A stretch of 64,000 bases of DNA, from contig JAUIKS010000042.1 of the NCBI GenBank assembly GCA_030430565.1, positions 30,672 through 94,671 of the forward strand. The letters are read 5' to 3'. The notes beneath the pieces were generated by a model. The model did no database searches, was not told the DNA's origin, and saw only the letters and a list, made by a program, of their open reading frames with translations. The first letter of the stretch is position 1, and every line of letters begins with the position of its first letter. Below are positions 1 to 7,754 of this stretch, piece after piece. Position numbers and translations under genes: made by a program. The DNA is from Polyangia bacterium (lineage in GTDB: Bacteria; Myxococcota_A; Polyangia; Nannocystales; Nannocystaceae).

Positions 1-2
1 TG

Positions 3-533
3 TTCCTCAGCGGCATGGTCGTCGGTCGCTGGATCGCCGCGGGTCAACGCGCCCGCGTCCTCAAGCTCGCGGGCGTCACCCTCACCCTCGGCGCCGGCCT
101 CGCCGCCTGCTACGTGCTCACGCGCGGCGGCGTGCTGCCCAAGTTCTTGCTGGAGGACCCGTGGGTCCGGCTGTTCCGGATCCGCGGCAGCTTCTACCCC
201 GCCAGCCCGCCGATCATCCTGCTCCTGCACACCATCGTCCTGCTCCTGCTCGCGCTCGTGCTGCGCCTCGAGGCGATCTGGCCGCGCTCCTCGAACGCCT
301 GGATGGTCGCGCTCGGCCGCACCTCCCTGACCCTGCTGATCCTCCACGTCTACGTGTTCCGCGAGCTCTCGCGGCTCCCCGTCCTCGACCTGTGGCAGAA
401 CGTCCCCAGCGTCGCGGGGACGCTCGGCATCATCTTCGCCTGGACCTTCGTCACCGCCTGGCTCGCGCGGCTGTGGGAGCGCGTCGGCTACCGCTTCGGC
501 GCCGAGTGGCTGCTGCGCAAGGCCGGCGGCTGA
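3..533 (+). CDS. Membrane acyltransferase-like protein, C-terminal part (5' end outside window)
   Basis: The reading frame is open from the left edge, so this is the end of a longer gene. The visible 176 residues hold about four hydrophobic helices. The stretch GRTSLTLLILHVYVF resembles the last conserved helix of DUF418, DUF1624 and heparan-N-acetyltransferase-like membrane proteins, which often read GR-S-L-hydrophobic-H. The protein ends with a short basic tail after an amphipathic segment. I cannot tell which of these families it belongs to without the missing N-terminus. It is followed closely by a lipoprotein gene on the same strand. Confidence 0.55.
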   Translation, partial: FLSGMVVGRWIAAGQRARVLKLAGVTLTLGAGLAACYVLTRGGVLPKFLLEDPWVRLFRIRGSFYPASPPIILLLHTIVLLLLALVLRLEAIWPRSSNAWMVALGRTSLTLLILHVYVFRELSRLPVLDLWQNVPSVAGTLGIIFAWTFVTAWLARLWERVGYRFGAEWLLRKAGG

Positions 534-539
534 GATCGT

Positions 540-560
540 CGCGCGTACAATTCTGTAATG
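540..560 (+). promoter_or_regulatory. Possible -10 element before the metalloprotease gene
   Basis: TACAAT at 546-551 matches five of six bases of the sigma-70 -10 consensus, about 45 bases before the chosen ATG at 597. No convincing -35 is seen at the right distance, so this is weak. Confidence 0.25.
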
Positions 561-596
561 AAGCGCCGGCGGCGGGTAATAAGCAGTGGGACCACG

Positions 597-1796
597 ATGC
601 GCGCGCGCCAAATTATCCACGCTCTCGTTTTTTCGCTCGTCGGCTGCAGCGCCGGCGGACCCGACGACACCTCCGACAGCGACGCCGACGCGGGCACCAC
701 CGACGCCGGCACCACCGACGCCGGCACCAGCGCCACCACGACGGGGCTCGAGCTCGAGCCCCTCGTCCTCACCGACCTCGACGCGTTCCAGGTGATCGCG
801 ATCCCGCTGATGGACGCTGGCGCGGCGGTGCAGCCAGACCTTCGCCCCGCGCCCATCGTGGCCGACCGCGCGGTGGTGCTGCGGGCCTCGGTGCAGGTCC
901 CGCCCGAGTGGAGCCCTGTCGACGTCGAGCTCCGCGTCGACGTGACGCGAGGCGGCGAGACCTCGAGTTTCTCCGCCACCTCCCTGCTCACCGACAGCAC
1001 CGACCCCGCGGACGCGAGCAGCGGGCTCACCGTCGAGCTGCCCGCGGCGGTCGTGCGGCCCGACGCCCGCTACAGCGTCGCGCTCTACACGGACCCGCAG
1101 ACGCCGGTCGCGCGCTTCCCTGAGGAGGACGACATGGACACGACGGCCGCGCTGAGCCCCGTCGAGACCGGCCCCATCAAGATCCACATCGTCCCCTTCG
1201 AAGTCGACGGCATCACCCCCGACACCTCCGAGGACGTCATCGACGAGTTCGCGGCCGCCGTGTTCGCGTACTACCCGACCACGCGCGTCGACATCACCGT
1301 GGGGGATGTCCAGCCCAACCCCTACCCCGAGCTGCCGCCCTCGCAGGCGCTCGGCGACGCCCTCTTCGACGTCGGCGTGCTCATGGAGCAGACCGATCAG
1401 GCGCCCGCCGACGTGTACTACTACGGCCTGATGCAGCCCGCGGCCACGCGCGACGACTACGAGGGGATCACCGGCTCCTCGCAGGAGCTCGACTACCGCG
1501 CCGGCTTCGCGATCGGCGCGGGCTTCGGCGACCCCCTGTCCGCGAGCACGCTGGTGCACGAGCTCGGCCACCTGCACTTCCTCAAGCACGCGCCCTGCGG
1601 CTCGCCGGCCGACGTCGACCCGCTGTTCCCCCACGACGACGGCATGGCCCGCGCCGAGGGCTATGATGTCCGCTCAGACAGCTTCATCGATCTCGACGAG
1701 GCCAGCGACCTGATGAGCTACTGCCAGCCGCGCTGGGTGAGCGCCTACCACTACGAGAAGATGGCGCAGTGGGTGCAGGTCACCCAGGGCTGGTGA
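597..1796 (+). CDS. Predicted metzincin-type zinc metalloprotease lipoprotein
   Basis: A 399-residue predicted lipoprotein. I chose the ATG at 597 because it gives a short signal peptide ending in a good lipobox, LVGC, with Cys17. An Asp/Ala/Gly/Thr-rich linker (residues about 20-45) follows. Near residue 321 is HELGHLHFLKH, which fits the metzincin zinc site HExxHxxxxxH, followed by APCG. A later DLMSYC looks like the Met-turn. These motifs are seen directly. Substrate and exact peptidase family are unknown, and the middle of the protein shows no repeat or other domain I recognise. It is convergent with the DUF2330 gene, with only 10 bases between stops. Confidence 0.75.
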   Translation: MRARQIIHALVFSLVGCSAGGPDDTSDSDADAGTTDAGTTDAGTSATTTGLELEPLVLTDLDAFQVIAIPLMDAGAAVQPDLRPAPIVADRAVVLRASVQVPPEWSPVDVELRVDVTRGGETSSFSATSLLTDSTDPADASSGLTVELPAAVVRPDARYSVALYTDPQTPVARFPEEDDMDTTAALSPVETGPIKIHIVPFEVDGITPDTSEDVIDEFAAAVFAYYPTTRVDITVGDVQPNPYPELPPSQALGDALFDVGVLMEQTDQAPADVYYYGLMQPAATRDDYEGITGSSQELDYRAGFAIGAGFGDPLSASTLVHELGHLHFLKHAPCGSPADVDPLFPHDDGMARAEGYDVRSDSFIDLDEASDLMSYCQPRWVSAYHYEKMAQWVQVTQGW

Positions 1797-1806
1797 CGCT
1801 AGCCCG

Positions 1807-3570
1807 CTAGCGACGACGACGCCCGCGCAGCGCGATCAGCAGGAGCACGCTGCACGCCATCAGGCCCTGCGCCCCCCTCGACAGCGGCCGCACCGAGCAC
1901 CCGCCCTCGCCGTTGTCGTACTCGAAGCGCTCGTTTGACTCCTCGAGCTTCGCCGTCACAACCTCGCGAAAATCGCTCTCTACCTGCGGCGCACCCTTCA
2001 TCGGCACCGTCTGCACCGCCAGCGCCCACGGCGTCTCCTCCGGCAGCTCCGGCCACGTACCGTCCTCGTTCAGCAGCAGCGAGTCGCCGTCCGGCAGCTC
2101 CACCCGGCTCGACCCTCGGCACGGGATGAACTGCGTCGCCTGGTTCGTGTTCGACACCTCCGGCAGGTCACCGTTCTGGTGGAAGATCGGGTCCTCCATC
2201 ATCTCGTGCGGCGAGATCCGCGTGAACATCCGCGTCAGATACGGCCAACGGGTCAGCAGCGCCACCGCGTTCGCCCCAGGCTCCACGATCCGCTGCTGAA
2301 TCGCCGTCGTGAACGCCTCGCCGTCCCACGCCTCGAGATCGATCAGGTCCGCGAAGCCGTCGAGGTCCCGGTAAAAGTGCCCCTCCGCGATCCCCGGCGG
2401 CGCCGGGATGTACTGGCGCAGCAGCGGCTCGACCATCGGGTGGTAGTACTCGCAGGCGTTGGCGCCGCAGAGCATCAGGCCCATGCCCTCGAGCGCGTCG
2501 ATCACCGTGTACGAGGGCGTCAGGATCGGCGACTCGACCCCGACAAAGTCCGCCTGCTCCCACAGCTCGTCGTAGAGCCCGTCGAACGAGACCAGCGAGC
2601 TCGGCCCCGCGTACTCCGTCACGAACGCCCGCCCCTCGGTCGTCCCCTCGCCGTCGACGGCCATCGTGATGACCTCGTTGTAGTTGTCCGCGCCGCTCAC
2701 CCAGTCGATCCGCGCCGGGTTCACCAGCACGTGCCGGTAGTTCGTCGGCACCGCGCGCTGACCCCCCAGGAAGAACACCCGGATCGGCATGTCGTCGATC
2801 GCCGCGATCCTCGTCAGCCGCAGCGGCACGCACGGCTCGTCGCCCTCGTACTTCATCACCAGCGGCTGGATCTCATCGGTGTCGGCGCCGTTCACCAGCT
2901 TCACGGCCGCGAAGTAGTGATTCTCGTCGAGGTACTCCTGCACGATCGGCGGCGCGTCCTCGTCCTGCGCGTAGCCGTTGTCGGTCAGCCAGGTGTACAG
3001 CTCGTTGGCGTCGTCGCTCTGCAGGACCTCGACGAAGTACGGCCCCACGACCTCCCGCGTGACGACCTTGACCGGCGGCTCCTCGCCCTGGCTGCCGTCG
3101 GTGTCGAAGCCGCCGCCGCTCTCGGCGAAGCCCGCGTCCGCCACCACCGCCGCGCAGCCGATCCCGAGCCCGCCGCCGCGGTCGTTCTCGGCGCAGTCGA
3201 ACACGGTCGAGAGCGAGTAGGTCGGCACGGTCGCGTCGAGCAGGTTCGTGAACAGCTGCTCCGAGCCCACCGAGAACTCCGGCACCGCCGTCACCGGGAT
3301 GATCCACGAGAACTTCTCCGCGTCCCCCATGTACTGGATCTGAATGTGGACCTCGACCGTGTTCTCCGCGGCGTCGAGCGCGAACAGGATGTTCTCCCCC
3401 GTCTGGTCCACCGGCATCGGCATCGGCGCGTTGTCGCAGAACATCCCCCCGCAGGCCTCCGCGACCGACGGCGCCGCGGTCACCACAGTGAACGCGGCGC
3501 CCGTGCAGAGCGTGAGCGCGAGCGCGGGGAGCAGTGAACGACGACGCGAAGCGAGGGCAAGCGGTGACAT
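1807..3570 (-). CDS. DUF2330 surface protein with MYXO-CTERM anchor (copy A)
   Basis: A 587-residue exported protein of the DUF2330 family, whose function is unknown. The ATG at 3570 starts a typical signal peptide ending near AEA, after which the mature protein begins CGGMFCDNAP, the usual Cys-rich start of DUF2330 proteins. The C-terminus is GGCSV, then a hydrophobic helix, then RGRRRR. This fits the MYXO-CTERM sorting signal, so the protein is probably cell-surface attached after processing. Conserved Cys pairs occur through the body. It lies head-to-tail with a close paralogue (3789-5558) and differs mainly in a Gly/Asp-rich loop around residues 145-180. The two are almost identical in the last 170 residues. 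Confidence 0.85.
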   Translation of the reverse strand: MSPLALASRRRSLLPALALTLCTGAAFTVVTAAPSVAEACGGMFCDNAPMPMPVDQTGENILFALDAAENTVEVHIQIQYMGDAEKFSWIIPVTAVPEFSVGSEQLFTNLLDATVPTYSLSTVFDCAENDRGGGLGIGCAAVVADAGFAESGGGFDTDGSQGEEPPVKVVTREVVGPYFVEVLQSDDANELYTWLTDNGYAQDEDAPPIVQEYLDENHYFAAVKLVNGADTDEIQPLVMKYEGDEPCVPLRLTRIAAIDDMPIRVFFLGGQRAVPTNYRHVLVNPARIDWVSGADNYNEVITMAVDGEGTTEGRAFVTEYAGPSSLVSFDGLYDELWEQADFVGVESPILTPSYTVIDALEGMGLMLCGANACEYYHPMVEPLLRQYIPAPPGIAEGHFYRDLDGFADLIDLEAWDGEAFTTAIQQRIVEPGANAVALLTRWPYLTRMFTRISPHEMMEDPIFHQNGDLPEVSNTNQATQFIPCRGSSRVELPDGDSLLLNEDGTWPELPEETPWALAVQTVPMKGAPQVESDFREVVTAKLEESNERFEYDNGEGGCSVRPLSRGAQGLMACSVLLLIALRGRRRR

Positions 3571-3788
3571 ATGTCCCCGAGGAAACGACAACCTCGCGCG
3601 TTTGACCAGCCGGTTTCTCACGCGACGCAGCATCAGCGCAGCCGCGAGCTAGCGCAACAGCGTTCGCAAGCCCAGCCCGCGGCCTGACCTCGGCGAGCTC
3701 CTGATCGCGCGCGTACGGGCGGGCGACGCATGAAGAGACCAGCGCCGACCGTCGACGACCGTCGACGCGTGTTGCTCCAGCAAGCGCG

Positions 3789-5558
3789 TTAACGGCGACG
3801 ACGCCCGCGCAGCGCGATCAGCAGGAGCACGCTGCACGCCATCAGGCCCTGCGCCCCCCTCGACAGCGGCCGCACCGAGCACCCGCCCTCGCCGTTGTCG
3901 TACTCGAAGCGCTCGTTCGACTCCTCGAGCTTCGCCGTCACGACCTCGCGAAAGTCGCTCTCTACCTGCGGCGCCCCCTTCATCGGCACCGTCTGCACCG
4001 CCAGCGCCCACGGCGTCTCCTCCGGCAGCTCCGGCCACGTACCGTCCTCGTTCAGCAGCAGCGAGTCCCCGTTCGGCAGCTCCACCCGGCTCGACCCTCG
4101 GCACGGGATGAACTGCGTCGCCTGGTTCGTGTTCGACACCTCCGGCAGGTCCCCGTTCTGGTGGAAGATCGGGTCCTCCATCATCTCGTGCGGCGAGATC
4201 CGCGTGAACATCCGCGTCAGATACGGCCAACGGGTCAGCAGCGCCACCGCGTTCGCCCCAGGCTCCACGACGCGCTGCTGAAGCGCCGTCGTGAACGCGT
4301 CGCCGTCCCACGCCTCGAGATCAATGAGCTGTTCGAAGCCGTGCAGGTCGCTGTAGAAATCCCCGTCCGCGACCCCGGGCGGCGCCGGCACGTACTGCTG
4401 CAGCAGCGTCTCGACCATGGGGTGGAAGTACTGGCAAAAGCCGTCTTCACAGTCGAGCAGGCCCGCGCCCTCGAGCCCGTCGATCACCGTGTACGACTGC
4501 GTGAGGATCGGCGACTCGACCCCGACAAAATCGGCCTGCTCCCAGCGCTCGTCGTAGAGCCCATTAAACGACACCAGCGAGCTCGGCCCCGCGTACTCCG
4601 TCACGAACGCCCGCCCCTCGGTTGTCCCCTCGCCGTCGACGGCCATCGTGATGACCTCGTTGTAGTTGTCCGCGTTGTTCACCCAGTCGATCCGCGCCGG
4701 GTTCACCAGCACGTGCCGGTAGTTCGTCGGCACCGCGCGCTCGCCCCCCAAGAAGAACACTCGGATCGGCATGTCGTCGATCGCCGCAATACGCGTCAGC
4801 CGCAGCGGCACGCACGGCTCGTCGCCCTGGTACTTCATCACCAGCGGCTGGATCTCGTCGACGTCCGCGCCGTTGAACAGCTTGACCGCCGCGAAGTAGT
4901 GGCCCTCGTCGAGGTACTCCTGCACGATCGGCGGCGCGTCCTCGTCCTGCGCGTAGTCGTTCGCGATCAGCCACTCGTACAGCTCGTTGGCGTCGCCGCT
5001 CTGCAGGACCTCGACGAAGTAGGGACCCACGATGTCGCGCTGGACGACCGTGACGCCGTCGTCGTCGTCATCATCGTCGTCGCCGCTGAAGCCGCCGCCC
5101 GTCACGCCGCTGTCACCACCCGCGGCGAATTCATCCGCGGCGCAGCCGAAGCCGCCGCCCCGATCCATCTCCGCGCAGTCGCTCTGGAAGGTCAGCGAGT
5201 AGCTCGGCACGGTCGCCGCGAGCAGGTTCGTGAACAGCTGCTCCGAGCCCACCGAGAACTCCGGCACCGCCGTCACCGGGATGATCCACGAGAACTTCTC
5301 CGCGTCCCCCATGTACTGGATCTGGATGTGCGCCTCGACCGTGTTCTCCGACGGGTCGAGCGCGAACAAAATGTTCTCGCCGGTCTGGTCCACCGGCATC
5401 GGCATCGGCGCGTTGTCGCAGAACATCCCCCCGCAGGCCTCCGCGACGGTGGGCGACGCGGTCACCACGGTGAGCGCGGCGCCCGTGCAGAGCGTGAGCG
5501 CGAGCGCGGAGAGCAGGCGGGAACGACGGTGACGTGAAGCAGGGGCAAGCGATGACAT
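3789..5558 (-). CDS. DUF2330 surface protein with MYXO-CTERM anchor (copy B)
   Basis: A 589-residue paralogue of the gene immediately downstream (copy A). The ATG at 5558 is preceded by GAGGG at a good distance and by a leader that is also conserved before copy A. A signal peptide, CGGMFC mature start and C-terminal GGCSV-helix-RRRR tail are all present. The variable loop contains a run of eight Asp residues (about 165-180), encoded by a GTC/GTCATC-type repeat. A central segment (residues about 345-380, Cys pair EDGFCQYF) also differs from copy A. Function is unknown. Tandem order and near-identical 3' ends indicate duplication with later homogenisation. Confidence 0.85.
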   Translation of the reverse strand: MSSLAPASRHRRSRLLSALALTLCTGAALTVVTASPTVAEACGGMFCDNAPMPMPVDQTGENILFALDPSENTVEAHIQIQYMGDAEKFSWIIPVTAVPEFSVGSEQLFTNLLAATVPSYSLTFQSDCAEMDRGGGFGCAADEFAAGGDSGVTGGGFSGDDDDDDDDGVTVVQRDIVGPYFVEVLQSGDANELYEWLIANDYAQDEDAPPIVQEYLDEGHYFAAVKLFNGADVDEIQPLVMKYQGDEPCVPLRLTRIAAIDDMPIRVFFLGGERAVPTNYRHVLVNPARIDWVNNADNYNEVITMAVDGEGTTEGRAFVTEYAGPSSLVSFNGLYDERWEQADFVGVESPILTQSYTVIDGLEGAGLLDCEDGFCQYFHPMVETLLQQYVPAPPGVADGDFYSDLHGFEQLIDLEAWDGDAFTTALQQRVVEPGANAVALLTRWPYLTRMFTRISPHEMMEDPIFHQNGDLPEVSNTNQATQFIPCRGSSRVELPNGDSLLLNEDGTWPELPEETPWALAVQTVPMKGAPQVESDFREVVTAKLEESNERFEYDNGEGGCSVRPLSRGAQGLMACSVLLLIALRGRRRR

Positions 5559-5838
5559 ATGCCCTCGAGGAAACGACAACATCGCGCGTTTGACCAGCCG
5601 TTTCTCAGGCCGCGTGGCTTCGTCGCGCTCGCGACCTGGCGCAACGACGTTCAGGGCCCCGCTCCTCCGGCGATCGACGCCAGGCGGTTCGCGGCGGGAG
5701 TCCGCGCGCCGGCTCACGCCGGAATTTTCGTCGCCGACGAGGCGGGGAAACGAAGCTTCGCCAACGAAACGGCCAAGCGAGGTGGCGCGTCGACTCTCGT
5801 CACGCGCTGCGAGACCGCGCGAGCGCGCGCCGAACGGC

Positions 5839-7257
5839 TCAGGGGTTCGAGGGCAGCACCGAGGCCGTGCTGTCGCCCGCGTTCGCGGTCACGATGTCGT
5901 GCACGCCGTCGTCGTTGAAGTCGCCCAGCGCCATCGCCACCGGCGTATTGCCGACGGGGAACGGCTGGGCCTCCGAGAAGCTGCCCAGGCCGTCGCCGAT
6001 CAGCACGCTCACCGTGTTCGCGGAGCCGTTGGCCACGACCGCGTCGAGCGCGCCGTCGCCGTCGATGTCGGTGACGATCAAGTCCCGCGGATCCTCGCCG
6101 CAGCCGAACGGCAGACCGACGCCGAAGCCACCCAGGCCGTTGCCCTTGAACAGGTAGATCGCGCCGGTCGCCGGCACCGCGGCCACGAGGTCGATGTCGC
6201 CGTCGCCGTTGATCTCGCCGGTCGCGATCGCCGACGGCGCGCCGCCGACCGCGACGTTGGTCGGCGCGCTGAACAGCCCCATGCCGTTGCCGAGCAAGAC
6301 GCTGAGGTTCGAGCTGCCCGAGTTCGCCGACACGAAGTCGAGGTTGTTGTCGCCGTCGAAGTCATCGACCGCGAGCGCCACGGGCGTGGTCCCGACGCCG
6401 ATCGGCGTCGGCATCTGGAAGCCGAGGCCGGTGCCCGCCATGAAGCCGACGTTGTTGTCGATCGCGTGCGCGACGAGCAGGTCGTCGATCGTGTCCTCGT
6501 TGATGTCCGCGACGATGATCGCGCGCGGGCCCATGCCGACCGGCGTCACCATCTGCGGCGCGAACATCCCGCCGCCGGTCGAGACGAAGAGCGAGAGGCT
6601 CGCGCTGTCTTGGTTCGCGGTGATCAGGTCGGGCATCTGGTCGTTGTTGATGTCGGTCGCGACGATCGCCGCCGGGCCGGCGCCCGCCATCGCGGTCGTC
6701 AGCCCGCCGAACTGCACGTCGCCGAGCGACTGGCGCATCGTCACGTTGTTCGCGGTCGCGTTGGCCGTGATCACGTCGTCGCGATCGTCCCCGCCGATGT
6801 CGGTCGCGAGCACGTCCGCCGGGCCGCCGCCCATGCTCAGCGGCACCGCGTCGCCGAAGCACAGCTCGGTCGCGACCGGCACGCCGTCGCCGCACAGCGG
6901 CGTGTCGGGGTTGGTCGTCGTCGTCGGCTCCTCGGTCGTCCCCGTCGTCTCCCCGCCGGTCGTCGTCCCGGACGCCTCGACGCAGACATCGTCGACGCAC
7001 TCGAGGCCGTCGTTGCAGCTGCCCGCGTCGCACGGGCAGGTCACCGCGCCCGCGGGGCAGCCGGCCGTCGTCGTCGGCGTGCCGGTCGTCGGCTCCTCGG
7101 TCGTGCCCGTGGTCGTGCTGCCGCCGCTGGTCGACGATGACATCGACGTCTGCGTCGATGACATCGTGAAGCCGGACTCGGTCTCGGTCTCGCGCTCGCC
7201 GGTCGAGCAGGCGAGACAGAGCGACGTGCAGACGAGAAGCCAAGGGTAAGCGCGCAT
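5839..7257 (-). CDS. FG-GAP/VCBS-repeat surface lipoprotein
   Basis: A 472-residue predicted lipoprotein. The ATG at 7257 gives a short hydrophobic leader ending CLAC (Cys17). The other in-frame starts upstream would add an unlikely extension. A Ser/Thr-rich linker and a small Cys-rich motif (CPCDAGSCNDGLECVDDVC, about residues 85-105) follow. From about residue 135 to the end there are roughly seven repeats of the FG-GAP/VCBS type, each with a D-x-(N/D)-x-D-x-x-(D/P)-(D/L) calcium-binding-like loop and an ending such as DVITAN or DLVAAV. These fold as a beta-propeller like integrin alpha heads. A role in adhesion or surface binding is inferred from the family only. Confidence 0.85.
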   Translation of the reverse strand: MRAYPWLLVCTSLCLACSTGERETETESGFTMSSTQTSMSSSTSGGSTTTGTTEEPTTGTPTTTAGCPAGAVTCPCDAGSCNDGLECVDDVCVEASGTTTGGETTGTTEEPTTTTNPDTPLCGDGVPVATELCFGDAVPLSMGGGPADVLATDIGGDDRDDVITANATANNVTMRQSLGDVQFGGLTTAMAGAGPAAIVATDINNDQMPDLITANQDSASLSLFVSTGGGMFAPQMVTPVGMGPRAIIVADINEDTIDDLLVAHAIDNNVGFMAGTGLGFQMPTPIGVGTTPVALAVDDFDGDNNLDFVSANSGSSNLSVLLGNGMGLFSAPTNVAVGGAPSAIATGEINGDGDIDLVAAVPATGAIYLFKGNGLGGFGVGLPFGCGEDPRDLIVTDIDGDGALDAVVANGSANTVSVLIGDGLGSFSEAQPFPVGNTPVAMALGDFNDDGVHDIVTANAGDSTASVLPSNP

Positions 7258-7754
7258 ATCGGCAACGTATGATCCGGGCCGATCACCCGTCAACCTCAAT
7301 GACGGTGCGCCGCTGCACGCGACGGTCATGAAACGCCTTTGAAACAGGTCCAAAAATACATGTCCCCCGCTCACAAACGCACCCGGTGCAAGGCCGACCG
7401 GGTGACCGGCAGCGCGCCCAGGCAGCGCCAGCGCCCGCGATCCCGCGCGTCGTCCTCCATGACCCTCAAGACATACGGCTCCCGCGCGCGCGGCGGAGCG
7501 ACACGCGGCGGCGCGCGCCGACGCCGTGGACCACACATCGACCGACAGGAGCGACGCGCGCCCGCGAGGGGATCGACCGTCGCCGCCGCCGCGCCGGCCT
7601 GGCTCCTGACTTTGCTCTCGGGCGCGGCTTATACACCGGCTTGCCTGCGGGCGCCGTGGTCAGCCGCGGACCTCGGCACGCTGACGCGAGCGCGCGAGCC
7701 GAGGTCAGACCGTCCGTCAGCCGCGCGCGTGCCGACGCGCTATCATGCCCGCGC
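7258..7754. other. Divergent intergenic region without a supported gene
   Basis: About 500 bases between the FG-GAP gene and the transporter. Open frames run through it, but they are low-complexity Arg/Ala/Pro translations of GC-rich DNA with no ribosome-binding site or recognisable protein. Apart from the promoter candidate at the left end I see nothing clear. Confidence 0.5.
7264..7293 (-). promoter_or_regulatory. Candidate promoter of the FG-GAP gene
   Basis: On the minus strand, TTGACG (7288-7293) and TACGTT (7264-7269) are separated by 18 bases and lie just before the ATG at 7257. The -35 is good and the -10 is weak. The implied leader would be very short. Confidence 0.3.

Noticed and set aside
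1797..1812. Palindrome CGCTAGCCCGCTAGCG between convergent stops
   Set aside because: Loop of two bases and no T run; too little to call a terminator.
2179..5537. Long plus-strand frames opposite the DUF2330 genes
   Set aside because: Arg/His-rich mirror frames of the duplicated genes, with no domain and no signal.
7386..7754. Upstream extension of the transporter frame
   Set aside because: Arg/Pro-rich, no ribosome-binding site; the ATG at 7755 begins right before the first helix.
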